Of a DNA stretch of 55,290 bases, positions 9,043 to 18,638 are shown one piece after another. Source of the DNA: Cobetia crustatorum (GTDB taxonomy: Bacteria; Pseudomonadota; Gammaproteobacteria; Pseudomonadales; Halomonadaceae). The DNA lies in assembly GCF_000591415.1 (NCBI RefSeq), contig NZ_JEMF01000043.1, positions 1-55,290 on the forward strand. Reading direction: 5' to 3'. Position 1 is the first letter of the stretch. Every line of letters begins with the position of its first letter. The notes under the pieces were generated by a model that did no database searches, was not told the DNA's origin, and saw only the letters and a list, made by a program, of their open reading frames with translations. A program made the translations under genes and the position numbers.

Positions 9043-10338
9043 TCAGGCGAGGCTTTCCAGCGCTTTCTCGATGATAGTGAGGCCTTCCTCGAGCACTTCT
9101 GGCTCGACGGTCAGCGGCACCAGCACGCGGATGGTGTTGGAGTAGAAGCCACACGACAGCAGAATCAGGCCCAGTTCCTTGGCCTTGGCGCATACGGCAA
9201 CAGTGGCCGCCGGATCCGGCTTGCCATCGGCATCGACCAGTTCGAACGCTGCCATGGAACCCAGATTGCGCGAGTGATCGACGTGTGTGAAACGCGCTTG
9301 CCAGCTGGCGAAACGCGCCGCCAGTAGCTCGCCCATCTGAGTGCTGCGCTCGAGGATGTTCTCTTCACGGATGACGTCGATGACGGCCAGCGCCGCGGCG
9401 CAGGACAGCGGGTTACCACTGTAGGTGCCGCCCAGTGATCCCGGGCCAGAGGAATCCATCAGCGCGGCAGTACCGACGACAGCGGACAGCGGCATGCCGT
9501 TGGCCAGACTCTTGGCCATGGTCATGATGTCGGCTTCGACGCCGCTGTGCTCCATCGCGAACAGCTTGCCGGTACGCGCGAAGCCGGACTGCACTTCATC
9601 GGCGATCAGCAGGATACCGTGCTCGTCACACAGCTCACGCAGCGCGGTGAGGAAGCTGGGAGAGGCGATGTAGAAGCCGCCTTCACCCTGCACCGGCTCG
9701 ATGACGATGGCGGCAGTGCGATGCGGTGCGATGTCAGTCTTGAACAGGGTGCGAATGGCGTTCAGAGACGCTTCTTCGCTGATGCCGTGAATCGGATTCG
9801 GGTAGGGCGCACGGAAGATGTCGCCCGGCATCGGGCCGAAGTCATTCTTGTACGGCAGCACCTTGCCTGTCATCGCCAGCGTCATCATGGTACGGCCGTG
9901 GAAGGCGCCGTCGAAGGTGATGACACCACTACGGCCAGTGGCGGCACGTGCGATCTTGATGGCGTTCTCGACCGCTTCCGCGCCGGAGTTGACCAGCAGT
10001 GTCTTGCGCTCCGGGCCACGTACCGGCGTCAGTTCGGCCAGCTTCTGGCTCAGCAGCACGTACGGCGCGTAGGAGATGACACCGGCTGCGGTGTGCATGA
10101 CCTTGTCGAGCTGTGCCTTGACGGCGGCGACGATCTTCGGGTGACGGTGACCCAGGTTCAGTACGCCGATGCCGCCGGCGAAGTCGATCCAGCGCGTGCC
10201 GTCGGCATCCCAGATTTCAGCGTTAAGCGCGGTATCGGCGAACTGTGGTGTGGCAGTCACGGCACCCTTGGCGACGTACTTGTGCTTGAGGACGTCGAGC
10301 TGTGCGTTGCTCAGGCCGTTGGTGGTATCGGTGCTCAT
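9043..10338 (-). CDS. gabT: 4-aminobutyrate aminotransferase GabT
   Basis: A 431-aa class-III PLP aminotransferase. It converts GABA and 2-oxoglutarate to succinate semialdehyde and glutamate in the cytoplasm. Visible are the PLP phosphate site NSGAEAVENAIKIAR (117-131), the ring-stacking FHGRT (147-151), IEPVQGEGG (213-221), the aspartate D247 in IADEVQSGFARTG, and the Schiff-base lysine K276 in MAKSLANGMPLSAVVG. The start at 10338 has AGGAGA upstream and gives the normal length; an upstream reading to 10440 would run into the intergenic hairpins. It follows gabD on the same strand, 118 bases away, and GabD uses its product. A role in related omega-amino acids (5-aminovalerate) is possible. 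Confidence 0.93.
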   Translation of the reverse strand: MSTDTTNGLSNAQLDVLKHKYVAKGAVTATPQFADTALNAEIWDADGTRWIDFAGGIGVLNLGHRHPKIVAAVKAQLDKVMHTAAGVISYAPYVLLSQKLAELTPVRGPERKTLLVNSGAEAVENAIKIARAATGRSGVITFDGAFHGRTMMTLAMTGKVLPYKNDFGPMPGDIFRAPYPNPIHGISEEASLNAIRTLFKTDIAPHRTAAIVIEPVQGEGGFYIASPSFLTALRELCDEHGILLIADEVQSGFARTGKLFAMEHSGVEADIMTMAKSLANGMPLSAVVGTAALMDSSGPGSLGGTYSGNPLSCAAALAVIDVIREENILERSTQMGELLAARFASWQARFTHVDHSRNLGSMAAFELVDADGKPDPAATVAVCAKAKELGLILLSCGFYSNTIRVLVPLTVEPEVLEEGLTIIEKALESLA

Positions 10339-10360
10339 GTCATTCTCCTGAAAGTCTTCG

Positions 10361-10417
10361 GGCAGGATCACTGCCTGCCTTTTCGTTGTCTTGGGCCCGC
10401 ACGCCCTGGCGTGCGGG
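10361..10417 (-). promoter_or_regulatory. Two strong hairpins between gabD and gabT
   Basis: CCCGCACGCC (10396-10405) pairs perfectly with GGCGTGCGGG (10408-10417), and GGCAGG (10361-10366) with CCTGCC (10374-10379). They lie in the 118-bp gap of the gabD-gabT transcript and may tune gabT relative to gabD by partial termination, processing or mRNA stability. On the minus strand neither is followed by a T-run. Confidence 0.5.
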
Positions 10418-10456
10418 GAATGTCTCGTGACGTCTACCACTCGAGAACAGGCCGTC

Positions 10457-11937
10457 TTACAGGCCGCCGATGCAGACGTACTTCAGCTCGGTGAACTCTT
10501 CCAGGCCATGGTGCGAGCCTTCGCGACCCAGTCCGGATTCCTTGATGCCGCCAAAGGGCGCCAGCTCAGTCGAGATAAGACCTTCATTGACGCCGACCAT
10601 GCCGTATTCCAGCGCTTCCAGCGTGTGCCAGATACGACGGTAGTCGTTGGCGTAGAAGTACGCCGCCAGACCGAAGGGCGTGTCATTGGCCATCGCGATG
10701 GCCTCTTCGTCCTTGCTGAAGCGGAAGATCGGCGCCAGCGGGCCGAACGTTTCTTCATCCGCGACGAGCATGTCAGTGGTGACATCGGCCAGTACGGTTG
10801 GCTCGAAGAAGCTGTGACCCAGTGCGTGCTGCTTGCCACCACAGACCAGACGCGCGCCCTTGGCGACCGCATCGTCGATATGGCTTTGCACCTTGATGAC
10901 GGCGGCATCATTGATCAGCGGACCGATCGTGTTGCCGTCGACCAGGCCATCGCCGACCTGCATGGCAGCGACACGTGCGGCCAGTTTCTCGACGAAGGCG
11001 TCATACACGCCGTCCTGGACGAGGAAGCGGTTGGTGCACACGCAGGTTTGACCGGCATTGCGGAACTTGGAGACAAGGGCGCCTTCGACGGCAGCATCGA
11101 CATCGGCATCATCAAAGACGATGAACGGGGCGTTGCCGCCCAGTTCCATCGCCGTCTTCTTGACGGTAGAGGCACACTGCGCCATCAGCATCTTGCCGAC
11201 CGGCGTGGAACCCGTGAAGGACACCTTGCGGATGCGCGGGTCCGTCGTCAGCACTTCACCGATGGCGATCGGCTTCAAGGCAGTGACAACGCTGATCAGG
11301 CCTGCCGGCAAGCCAGCTTCCAGGGCGAGGTCTGCCAGTGCCAGTGCGGTCAGCGGTGTCGCTTCTGCCGGCTTGATGACCACTGAGCAGCCCGCCGCGA
11401 TGGCCGGTGCACACTTGCGGTGATCATCGCCAGCGGGAAGTTCCACGGCGTGATGGCCGCGACAACACCGATCGGCTCGCGCAGCACCATCAGACGCTTG
11501 TCAGCACCGTGGGAGGGCAGTGTCTCACCGGCCATGCGCTTGGCTTCTTCCGCGAAGAACTCGATGAAAGAGGCGCCGTAGGTCACTTCGCCACGGGCTT
11601 CGCCCAGCGGCTTGCCTTGCTCAAGCGTCATCAGTTGCGCGAGGTCTTCACGATGCTCCAGTACCAGATCAAACCAGCGACGCAGCAGCGCGGAGCGTTC
11701 CTTGACCGGGACCTTCTTCCATGCCTGACCGGCCAGATCAGCGGCAGCCACGGCATCACGCGTATCGTCGGCACTGACTTCAGCAACGCGCGCCAACAGC
11801 TCTCCCGTGGCCGGGTTGGTGACATCGAAGGTGGTGCCGGTCTCGCGTCGCTCGGTACCGATCAGTGCGGGAACGAAGACACCCTCACCGACATAGCGTT
11901 TCAGGAAGTCGGTCATCTCGCGTGGGATATGGGACAT
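10457..11937 (-). pseudogene. gabD: Succinate-semialdehyde dehydrogenase GabD, split by a 1-base deletion
   Basis: The two pieces together make a full-length 493-aa NAD(P)-dependent aldehyde dehydrogenase, oxidising succinate semialdehyde to succinate, the second step of GABA breakdown. The first piece (from 11937) runs to PWNFPLAMIT (residue 173). The second resumes in the next frame as RKCAPAIAAGCSVVIKPAEATP, then E265 in MELGGNAP and the catalytic C299 in GQTCVC. At 11417-11421 the plus strand has gcggtg where gcgggtg would restore the frame. Both parts are perfectly conserved, so this is either a very fresh mutation or a consensus error. The start has AGAGGAA eight bases upstream. If the break is real, GABA catabolism would stop at succinate semialdehyde, a toxic intermediate, which argues for error. 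Confidence 0.9.
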
Positions 11938-12039
11938 GTGAAGTTCCTCTTGCTTTATGAGTGCTTGGCGTTCAAGCGCTGACGTTGAGCATGGGACAGC
12001 GTCTTGCAGGGACGTGCAGGGTGAGCAAGCAGGACAGAC

Positions 12040-13464
12040 TCACTCGTCGACAAAGGCCGGTTTCATGATGCGGTCACTGTAGTCGCGGCCATATTGCTTG
12101 AGCGCGATGGCATACATCACCAGGCCCAGTAGCATCCAGCCACCGAAGATCATCCACTCGGTGCCGGTGAGGGCAGACGGACTGCCCGGTAAATACAGAC
12201 ATGCCATCGCGAAAGACAGGATGACGGCGAGTACGCCACACACCATGCCATTCTTGACGCGGAACGGACGCGGCATGTTCGGCTCACGGACGCGCAGAAT
12301 CACGAAGGACAGCGCGACGAAGAGATAGGCGATGACGATGCCCAGGCCACCGGCATCCACGATCCAGACCAGTGCCGGGCGCCCGAAGAATGGTGCGATG
12401 CACGACAGCAGACCGATCAGCAGCACGGCGTTGGTCGGGGTCTTGTGTTTCGGGTGCAGCTTGCCCAGTGCAGCAGGCAGCATGCCGGCGTGAGCGAGTG
12501 CATAGATGGCACGCGAGCCGCCGATATAGAAGGCATTCCAGCTGGTGATGATGCCGGCGATACCCGCGAGAATCATCAGCTTGCTGGCCCACGGAGAATT
12601 GAACAGCGAGCCCATGGCATCCGGCACGCTCAGTGAACTGGCGACCAGCGCATCGTGATCCAGCGCCATGCTGGTAGCGAGGATGATCAGCGCATACCAG
12701 ACCACGGCCAGCACGACCGACATCATCAGCACCTTACCGATGGCGTTATACGGCAGGTTGATCTCTTCAGCGGCCTGCGGGATGACGTCGAAGCCGACGA
12801 ACAGGAAGGGCACCAGTACCAGCACGGCGATGATACCGGCGGTCACGCCACCTTCTGACTGGGTGAACAGCGGCGTCATGTTGGCGACCTCGCCTTCAAA
12901 CAGCGCACCGGTCACGAACAACACCCCCGCGATGAGGATGACGCCGGTGACGACCTTCTGTAGCAGCGCTGCGGTGCTGATGCCGACATAGTTGATGGCC
13001 ATCATGGCCAGTGAGCCGCCGACACCGACGGCTACCCAGGTTGCCTTGACGTCCCAGCCCGCGATGGTCCACATGTGGCCGATGGCGTAGTTGGGCGCCA
13101 GATTCTCGATGACGGTCGGCAGCGCCACTGCTTCAAACGACACCACGCTCAGATAGCCGAGGATGATAGTCCAGGTGCAGATGAAGGATGAGAAATGGCC
13201 CATCGCACGATAGCTGTAGACGTGCTCGCCACCGACCTTCGGCATTGCTGCGGCCAGTTCAGCGTAGGTCAATCCAATCAATACCACGGCCAGGCCGCCA
13301 ATGATGAAGGCGATGATGGCGCCCATGCTGCCGGCGTCCTGAATCATGCCGCCAGTCAGGACAATCCAGCCCCAGCCGACCATGGCACCGAAAGCCAGTG
13401 CCAGTACATCACCACGGGCCAGGACTCTGACAAGCTGTTCTGCGGGAGGAGAAGTGTTGCTCAT
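12040..13464 (-). CDS. APC-family amino-acid permease, probable GABA importer
   Basis: A 474-aa inner-membrane protein with about twelve hydrophobic segments. The APC-superfamily start LALAFGAMVGWGW..LTGGMI, the AELAAAMPKVGGEHVYSYRAMG loop and the PQAAEEIN motif place it with amino-acid/GABA permeases of the type often found beside gabDT. It is the first gene of the minus-strand set permease-gabD-gabT, about 100 bases ahead of gabD, and is divergent from the GabR-type regulator. A GABA substrate is inferred from that context; putrescine or another amine is possible. It is not closely similar to the E. coli GabP sequence as far as I can judge. Confidence 0.75.
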   Translation of the reverse strand: MSNTSPPAEQLVRVLARGDVLALAFGAMVGWGWIVLTGGMIQDAGSMGAIIAFIIGGLAVVLIGLTYAELAAAMPKVGGEHVYSYRAMGHFSSFICTWTIILGYLSVVSFEAVALPTVIENLAPNYAIGHMWTIAGWDVKATWVAVGVGGSLAMMAINYVGISTAALLQKVVTGVILIAGVLFVTGALFEGEVANMTPLFTQSEGGVTAGIIAVLVLVPFLFVGFDVIPQAAEEINLPYNAIGKVLMMSVVLAVVWYALIILATSMALDHDALVASSLSVPDAMGSLFNSPWASKLMILAGIAGIITSWNAFYIGGSRAIYALAHAGMLPAALGKLHPKHKTPTNAVLLIGLLSCIAPFFGRPALVWIVDAGGLGIVIAYLFVALSFVILRVREPNMPRPFRVKNGMVCGVLAVILSFAMACLYLPGSPSALTGTEWMIFGGWMLLGLVMYAIALKQYGRDYSDRIMKPAFVDE

Positions 13465-13715
13465 GAATATTCATCCGAATGCTTTTGGAAGTTGTTATAG
13501 AGCACTGTAGTGGGCACGAGTCGTGCTCGTACATGCTGTCCGGGGGAGACGGTCTATCTGCAGCGCCTGGATGACACGCTATCAGCGGATCTGATGTCTG
13601 CGAATGGACCAATTCCACGTTTGACTAGACCAATCCCGGCCTCGCTTGGATAATGCAATATTGCCTATATCCTTGGTCGTAGGATGGCGGTACGGCGTGA
13701 TCAGGAGCATGTGTC
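13465..13715. promoter_or_regulatory. Divergent gab regulatory region with GACCAAT repeats
   Basis: The 251-bp gap between the permease and gabR holds two direct repeats of GACCAAT (13607-13613 and 13628-13634) exactly 21 bp apart, about two helical turns, and an inverted half-site TTGGTC at 13673-13678. MocR/GabR regulators are known to bind direct repeats on one face of the helix, so these are good operator candidates. The repeats lie 82 to 109 bases before the gabR start, suitable for controlling both directions. Confidence 0.5.
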
Positions 13716-15212
13716 ATGGAACAGGTGGCAATCAGCCCATTGATAGAGCGTTACACGCGCCAGTCACTGGCATTGGGGAAACAGGTGCGTCTTGAGCAGG
13801 CCTTGCTTGAGGTGATTCGTCACGATTGGCCTATCGGGGCGAAATTGCCATCGCATCGCAGCCTGTGCAGTGCGCTGGGAGTGGCGAGAAACACACTGGC
13901 AATGGCGATCAAGTCATTGATATCAGAAGGTTATCTTCATACTGGTCATGGGCAGGGCACCTGGACACGACGGCCGCATCATCCACAGCGCCTGATGTCT
14001 CAGGCAGCTGTGACTACCCCCTTGCCGTTGTCTGAACGTGCCCGCAAGGTGCTGGGTGGCCAGGGGGCCAGTCTGATTCAGAGCGGTGCCTTCGTGCCGG
14101 GTATCCCGGATATCGCGCGCTTTCCGATGCGCAAATGGCGGCAGCTGTATGCCAGTGTCACGGTGCCGCATAACGCGCTACTACTTTCGTATTCCAGTGG
14201 GGGTTACGGTCCGCTGAAGCGTGAGATACGCGATTTTCTGCGTCGCTGGCGCAATATCGAGTGTGATACCCAGCAGATCATCATCACTGAAGGCACACAT
14301 CATGGCATCGAGCTGTGTGCGCTGGCGCTGGCCGATACCGAGCAGCATGTCGTGATGGAGTCGCCCTGTTATTGGGGGGCGCGCAATGTCTTTCTAGCGG
14401 CAGGCCTTCAACCGCATCTGATTCCGTGGCGACCGGATGCGGGGCATGAGCTGACACGCTTGCCAACGGCGCCGGTCCAGATGGCGTACTTCACCGGGTC
14501 GCATCACTACCCGCTGAGTGTGCCGACCTCACGCGAGGACAAGCTGGCGCTGTGTGAGGCGTGCCAGCCGGCCTATATCCTCGAGGATGATTACGAATTC
14601 AGTGGTGATGACTTTCAGGCATTGTTGTTTGACCCTGAATCCGACAATCAGCTACTGGTCGGCTCATTTTCAAAGCTGATGTTCCCCGGCTTGCGGCTGG
14701 GGTATCTGGTGGTGCCCAAGGCACTCGCCGGGCCGATGAATCGTCTGCGCAGTGAAGTCTTCCGCGAAGGGCGAATGCTGGACCAGGCCGTGTTGGCGCA
14801 ATTCATCGCCGATGGTGATCTCGATGCTTGGTATCAGCGCATCCAGCGTGATTATCTCGGGCGTCAGCAGGTGGTGCACGATCAGTTGCGTCAGGTGAAG
14901 GGGGTCGTGAGTGTGTCCCCCCCTACACGGGGTATCAGCCTGTGTGTACAGCTGGAGGAGGGTATCGATGATCAGCGAGTCGCCCAGTTGCTCATGAAGG
15001 AGCATCTGATCGTGCGACCCTTGAGTCCGGTATGCGGGCCTGGCGACACGCGTTGTGGATTGGTGCTCGGCGTGGGGATGTTGGCGGGTGACAGTCTGGT
15101 CAGTGAGGCAGCACGTCTGCGGCGCACGCTTGATACCGTACTGAAGCTGCGCGATGTTCGGTTGCGCAGCAGCCCCGCTTCCACGAATGCCATGGAGAAG
15201 CAGGGCGAATGA
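13716..15212 (+). CDS. gabR: GabR-like MocR regulator (GntR DNA-binding domain fused to aminotransferase fold)
   Basis: A 498-aa protein. Residues 1-90 are a GntR winged helix (LPSHRSLCSALGVARNTLAMAIKSLISEGYL), joined by a linker to a class-I aminotransferase-like domain with the PLP aspartate/tyrosine stretch EDDYEFSGDD (about 290-299) and the PLP-binding K320 in GSFSKLMFPGLRLGY. Proteins of this kind sense GABA by forming an external aldimine with PLP and activate gabTD. The divergent position next to the permease-gabD-gabT genes supports this. ATG 13716 follows AGGAGCATGTGTC. The name is by context and fold; several MocR members control other amine genes. Confidence 0.8.
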   Translation: MEQVAISPLIERYTRQSLALGKQVRLEQALLEVIRHDWPIGAKLPSHRSLCSALGVARNTLAMAIKSLISEGYLHTGHGQGTWTRRPHHPQRLMSQAAVTTPLPLSERARKVLGGQGASLIQSGAFVPGIPDIARFPMRKWRQLYASVTVPHNALLLSYSSGGYGPLKREIRDFLRRWRNIECDTQQIIITEGTHHGIELCALALADTEQHVVMESPCYWGARNVFLAAGLQPHLIPWRPDAGHELTRLPTAPVQMAYFTGSHHYPLSVPTSREDKLALCEACQPAYILEDDYEFSGDDFQALLFDPESDNQLLVGSFSKLMFPGLRLGYLVVPKALAGPMNRLRSEVFREGRMLDQAVLAQFIADGDLDAWYQRIQRDYLGRQQVVHDQLRQVKGVVSVSPPTRGISLCVQLEEGIDDQRVAQLLMKEHLIVRPLSPVCGPGDTRCGLVLGVGMLAGDSLVSEAARLRRTLDTVLKLRDVRLRSSPASTNAMEKQGE

Positions 15213-15280
15213 GCTGTAACGAGGGTGGCTAGCAGTGCGTGTCACAAGCAGGAGCAGTGTGACAGGCAGGTATAGCGATA

Positions 15281-16492
15281 TTATTTCGCTTGCTGCATCC
15301 GTTCAGTCAACTTGCGGAATTCCTCGCGCATCGCGCTGTTCTGGAAGCTGATCGCGACTGGCACCTGTAGCTCTGCCAGCGTATCGAACGTCTTCACGCC
15401 CTGACGGATCAGGTCGGCGACATGCGCGCTCAGCTTGACGGTGCGGTAGGTGTTGGTCGCCACTGCCAATTCACGTTGGCTCTGGCTCAGCGACTGCTTG
15501 ACCCGATCACGCTGCTCGCTGACCAGGGTGCGATACAGAGTGATGGTCTTGAGTGTCAGGGCATTGGCGCGGATGTTGTTTTCCAGGCTCTCACGTTGAC
15601 CGCCTTGCTTGATGAGTGAACGGGCGTCACGGGTCGTGGCCTCAGCCTCTGTGGCAAAGCCTTTCAACTTTGGCAATACCTCATCATTTACACGCGTGAT
15701 GAAGTCTTCCTGCATGGTCACGATCATGCGATGCAACATGACAACCATGCCGTAATAGCGGCGTGCGTATTCCAGATTCTCGCCACTATCGCGGGTCAAC
15801 TCAGCCAGCTGCTGTGCCACTGACTTGATGCTCGCGAATACGACACTCATCTCCAGTACGTCATCGCCGACCACAGAAGACAACCACACCTGCACCTGGT
15901 CTGGTGTCAGCTGAATGCCGATGTCTTTCAGCCGCGCGGCCAGCGTGCCTTCCAGTGTCTTCAGCTCGCCCTGATAGGCCACGATATTCTTCTTGTGAGC
16001 CTCAATCAGCAGATCATAGTCTCCGCGTGTGCTGGCCGTGAATTCGCGCAGCGTCTCGGTCGGTGTGAAGCGAGTAAGTGTCGAGACATCAGTGTCCGGT
16101 GCAAGAATTCGTTTCTCCTTCAGCTCCGAGATCTGCTGACGTGTCTCGCTGATCTTGTCCTCGACCTTGCGATAGGTGCTGCGCAGTTGAGTCAACTGCG
16201 GTACGTCGAGTGCTTCCATCGCCTCTTTGATCATATCGTCCATGTCGGCGCGCGCGGAGTTCTGGTCACGGCTGATCCAGGTATCTTCCGGCAATGTCTC
16301 CATTTCATCGAAATAGCCCACCGCCTTCTTCAATGTGGCAAAGGCTTCTGGCTGGTCGAAATTCATGCTGTCGTCAGCGGCAATGGCTGTCGTCGTGAGC
16401 AATGGGGACATAAGTGCGGAAGCTGACAGGCTACCGATCAAGGAGAGCGCAAACGCCAGGCTGCGCGCACGCGGGCCAAGGGATGATGACAT
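15281..16492 (-). CDS. Secreted helical coiled-coil protein of unknown function
   Basis: A 403-aa protein that I do not recognise. The start at 16492 gives a signal peptide (MSSSLGPRARSLAFALSLIG... ending near AIAADDS, probably cut after Ala-Ile-Ala). The mature part is almost entirely predicted helix with heptad-like stretches (about 110-150 KVEDKISETRQQISELKEKR, about 190-215, and 280-350 with LVSEQRDRVKQSLSQSQREL), so it is probably periplasmic and oligomeric. There is no membrane anchor other than the signal and no cysteine motif. It is on the opposite strand to gabR, with which it converges, and on the same strand as the patatin gene some 170 bp upstream. Confidence 0.7.
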   Translation of the reverse strand: MSSSLGPRARSLAFALSLIGSLSASALMSPLLTTTAIAADDSMNFDQPEAFATLKKAVGYFDEMETLPEDTWISRDQNSARADMDDMIKEAMEALDVPQLTQLRSTYRKVEDKISETRQQISELKEKRILAPDTDVSTLTRFTPTETLREFTASTRGDYDLLIEAHKKNIVAYQGELKTLEGTLAARLKDIGIQLTPDQVQVWLSSVVGDDVLEMSVVFASIKSVAQQLAELTRDSGENLEYARRYYGMVVMLHRMIVTMQEDFITRVNDEVLPKLKGFATEAEATTRDARSLIKQGGQRESLENNIRANALTLKTITLYRTLVSEQRDRVKQSLSQSQRELAVATNTYRTVKLSAHVADLIRQGVKTFDTLAELQVPVAISFQNSAMREEFRKLTERMQQAK

Positions 16493-16662
16493 TGAGTAAT
16501 CTCGATAACGGATACGATAAGGGCGCAAGCAACGACGGAGAGTAAAGCTAAAGCGCTGCTACAGAACTGCGCTAGAAGAACTGCGCTGAAAGACGCGCGA
16601 CACAGAACAGCGCGCTAGGGTAGCAAAGGCGCTGGCTTGCGTCTTGTGATCCCAAGGCGAGC

Positions 16663-17684
16663 TCACTCGAGATGATATTCCACTGGCATGCCGTTATTCG
16701 GGTCGATTCTATCCAGTGAGGGGCCGTCATAGTTGTCGTTCAGCAACTCGATGACAGCATCGCCATATCGACTGAACCAGAAGTCTCCCATGCCTTTCAG
16801 GCGCTTGATGTTCGTCTGGCTAATATCATCCATTGCATCATCAGGCGCTTTATCAAAGCCTGGCTGGGGCGCATTTCAGCATTGACGCGGATGTAGCTGC
16901 CCTGCGGCGAGATAGTGATGGCTTGATAGCCCACCACTTTCTCATCCGAGAGCACATCGATGATGCAGCCTTTCAGCATCCACTGCAGCGCGCCCCATTG
17001 TTGAGATTCCGGGCCATTGATCTTGCGGGTACGCGTCCCCGTGCCGACTGACAAGACGCGGCGAGGAGATTCCGGCCACAGGCGGCACGCCTCGGCTATG
17101 GCGCACATGGTGGGGTTGTTGGCAATGACGCCGCCATCGATCAACCAGCCTTGTTCGTTATCAGGAGGAAGCTTCATGTCCTGGTTAGGAAAGTAGGTGG
17201 GCGCGGCACTTGAAGCATCTGCTACCTGATAGGACAGCAGGTTCTGGAACTCATCCTCGGTTGATTTGATCACGTAAGGTCTGCGCTTCTCGATGCCGTA
17301 CGTCACCGCAAGTATGTGCTTGCCCTCCGGCACATCTTTAATCCGGGCATTACCGAGATATTTCTTGAGAGTCACGGTCTTGCCTTTGGCTTCATATTTA
17401 GGTGCATTGATACCGTCAACCTCAAATAAGCCACGGTTCTTGATGAATATTTTCTTGGCATTACCATAGCTATACAGTTGATTGATCGCCTGCATATCCA
17501 TATCTGTTGTAGCTAGCGCCAAGGCAATCAGGCTGCCTGTACTGGTGCCTGCGTAGAAGTCGACGCAGTCGCGCAAGGATTTTTGATAGGTGGACTGCAG
17601 GGCCTTTTCAACATGCGTCAGAAATTGCGTGGTGGCCGCGCCACGAATACCCCCTCCATCCAGGGAAAGTATGAGTTTAGACAT
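16663..17684 (-). pseudogene. Patatin-like phospholipase (CapV-like), split by a 1-base deletion near its C-terminus
   Basis: A Ser-Asp lipase fold: oxyanion hole DGGGIRG (9-15), nucleophile S48 in GTSTGS (46-51), catalytic D183 in IDGGVIANNP. It should hydrolyse acyl chains of membrane phospholipids. At 16866-16869 the plus strand has four Gs; with a fifth, the frame continues FDKAPDDAMDDISQTNIKRL to a natural end ...GMPVEYHLE and stop at 16663, about 340 aa. As written, translation ends early, at 16797. Only the last quarter is affected and the catalytic core is intact. The start at 17684 has AGGAGA six bases upstream. The size and sequence resemble patatin phospholipases of CBASS operons (CapV), but no cyclic-nucleotide synthase is nearby, so the defence link is weak; a housekeeping lipid role is equally possible. 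Confidence 0.8.
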
Positions 17685-17875
17685 GCTTATCTCCTGTGAT
17701 TTATCGTTCGTTGCAACACAGGGGAAGTGCTGCAAGATGATAATTTTCTCAATGCAGGGATAAGAATAGATTAATAATGGCAGCCCTTTATGAAGGCTTG
17801 ATGGGAAAGCGGTCAAGAGGGCGGTGCTCAATGGGCATGCGCACCGCTTGGCCCATTGAAAGTGGTATTACCATG

Positions 17876-17909
17876 CAACAGTGGCCACCGATCAGGGTGG
17901 CCACTGTTG
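17876..17909. terminator. Long perfect hairpin downstream of the small hypothetical gene
   Basis: A 14-bp perfect stem (CAACAGTGGCCACC with GGTGGCCACTGTTG, six-base loop) lies about 90 bases past the stop at 18002. It is suited to end minus-strand transcription before the patatin gene, but no clear T-run follows. Confidence 0.5.
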
Positions 17910-18001
17910 GCTGTGCATCATGAGGTCTTGTCAGATCCTGATTCAGGCTCAAGGCGCATGTCAGGGGACTCTAGCGCACTGCCAGCATCAGGTCTCAAGT
18001 A

Positions 18002-18367
18002 TCAAGAGACCACACCCTGAGTTTTGTCATGCACGGTGGCCGGTGTGCTGACACCTGCTGAGACGGAAGGGGCGCTGCCGATGATTTGCTCGCCGTCCAT
18101 TTTCTCGAGTTCACCGTTTTCCACACCATGCAGCGGTGGAAGGTTGGCAGGGTCATGACCAGGGCCGGCCTCAAGGCTGGGCAGTGCGCTGCGGATGACG
18201 TCGGCGCACAGACGGCGATGTTCAACCATCAACAGGCCTTCGCGCTCAAGAAATTGCAGTAGTCTAGTCGCCGAGATCAACGCCACAACAGGATGAAGGT
18301 TACGAAAACGCTCCCCGACCTGTGAAGCACCGATCATCGTGAGTTGTTCTGGGTGTGTGTGCGGCAT
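18002..18367 (-). CDS. Small hypothetical protein
   Basis: A 121-aa protein of no family I recognise. It starts at ATG 18367 with AAGGGGA nine bases upstream. The first 65 residues look like a folded helical domain (RNLHPVVALISATRLLQFLEREGLLMVEHRRLCADVIRSALPSL); the last 55 are low in hydrophobics and probably flexible. No signal peptide, membrane segment or cysteine cluster is present. A strong hairpin follows it at 17876-17909, so it seems to be a separate transcription unit. Confidence 0.6.
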   Translation of the reverse strand: MPHTHPEQLTMIGASQVGERFRNLHPVVALISATRLLQFLEREGLLMVEHRRLCADVIRSALPSLEAGPGHDPANLPPLHGVENGELEKMDGEQIIGSAPSVSAGVSTPATVHDKTQGVVS

Positions 18368-18638
18368 CGAAATGTCCCCTTATCGATTTCCGATGGATCG
18401 GAATACTCGGTCTGATGTGTTTCAAAAGCAGTATTAGAGAATCTGCGGAGATGTGCCAGCAATGATGTGCTCAGGTCGCTATTTTTCCTTGCATGCTGGC
18501 ATGCGCGGCCTCGCGTACGAGACTGTCAGCAAGAGAATGTTAGGATAACGTCTCTTCAAGTCGTGCAGATGCCTGCCATGTCACGCAATGGTGAACTTTT
18601 CGCTCGTCTTCTGATTTTTCTCTTGTTCTGGATGTGCC

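Noticed and set aside
16663-18367. A CBASS operon
   Set aside because: Only a patatin-like effector is present; no cyclic-oligonucleotide synthase or ancillary gene is encoded within several kilobases.
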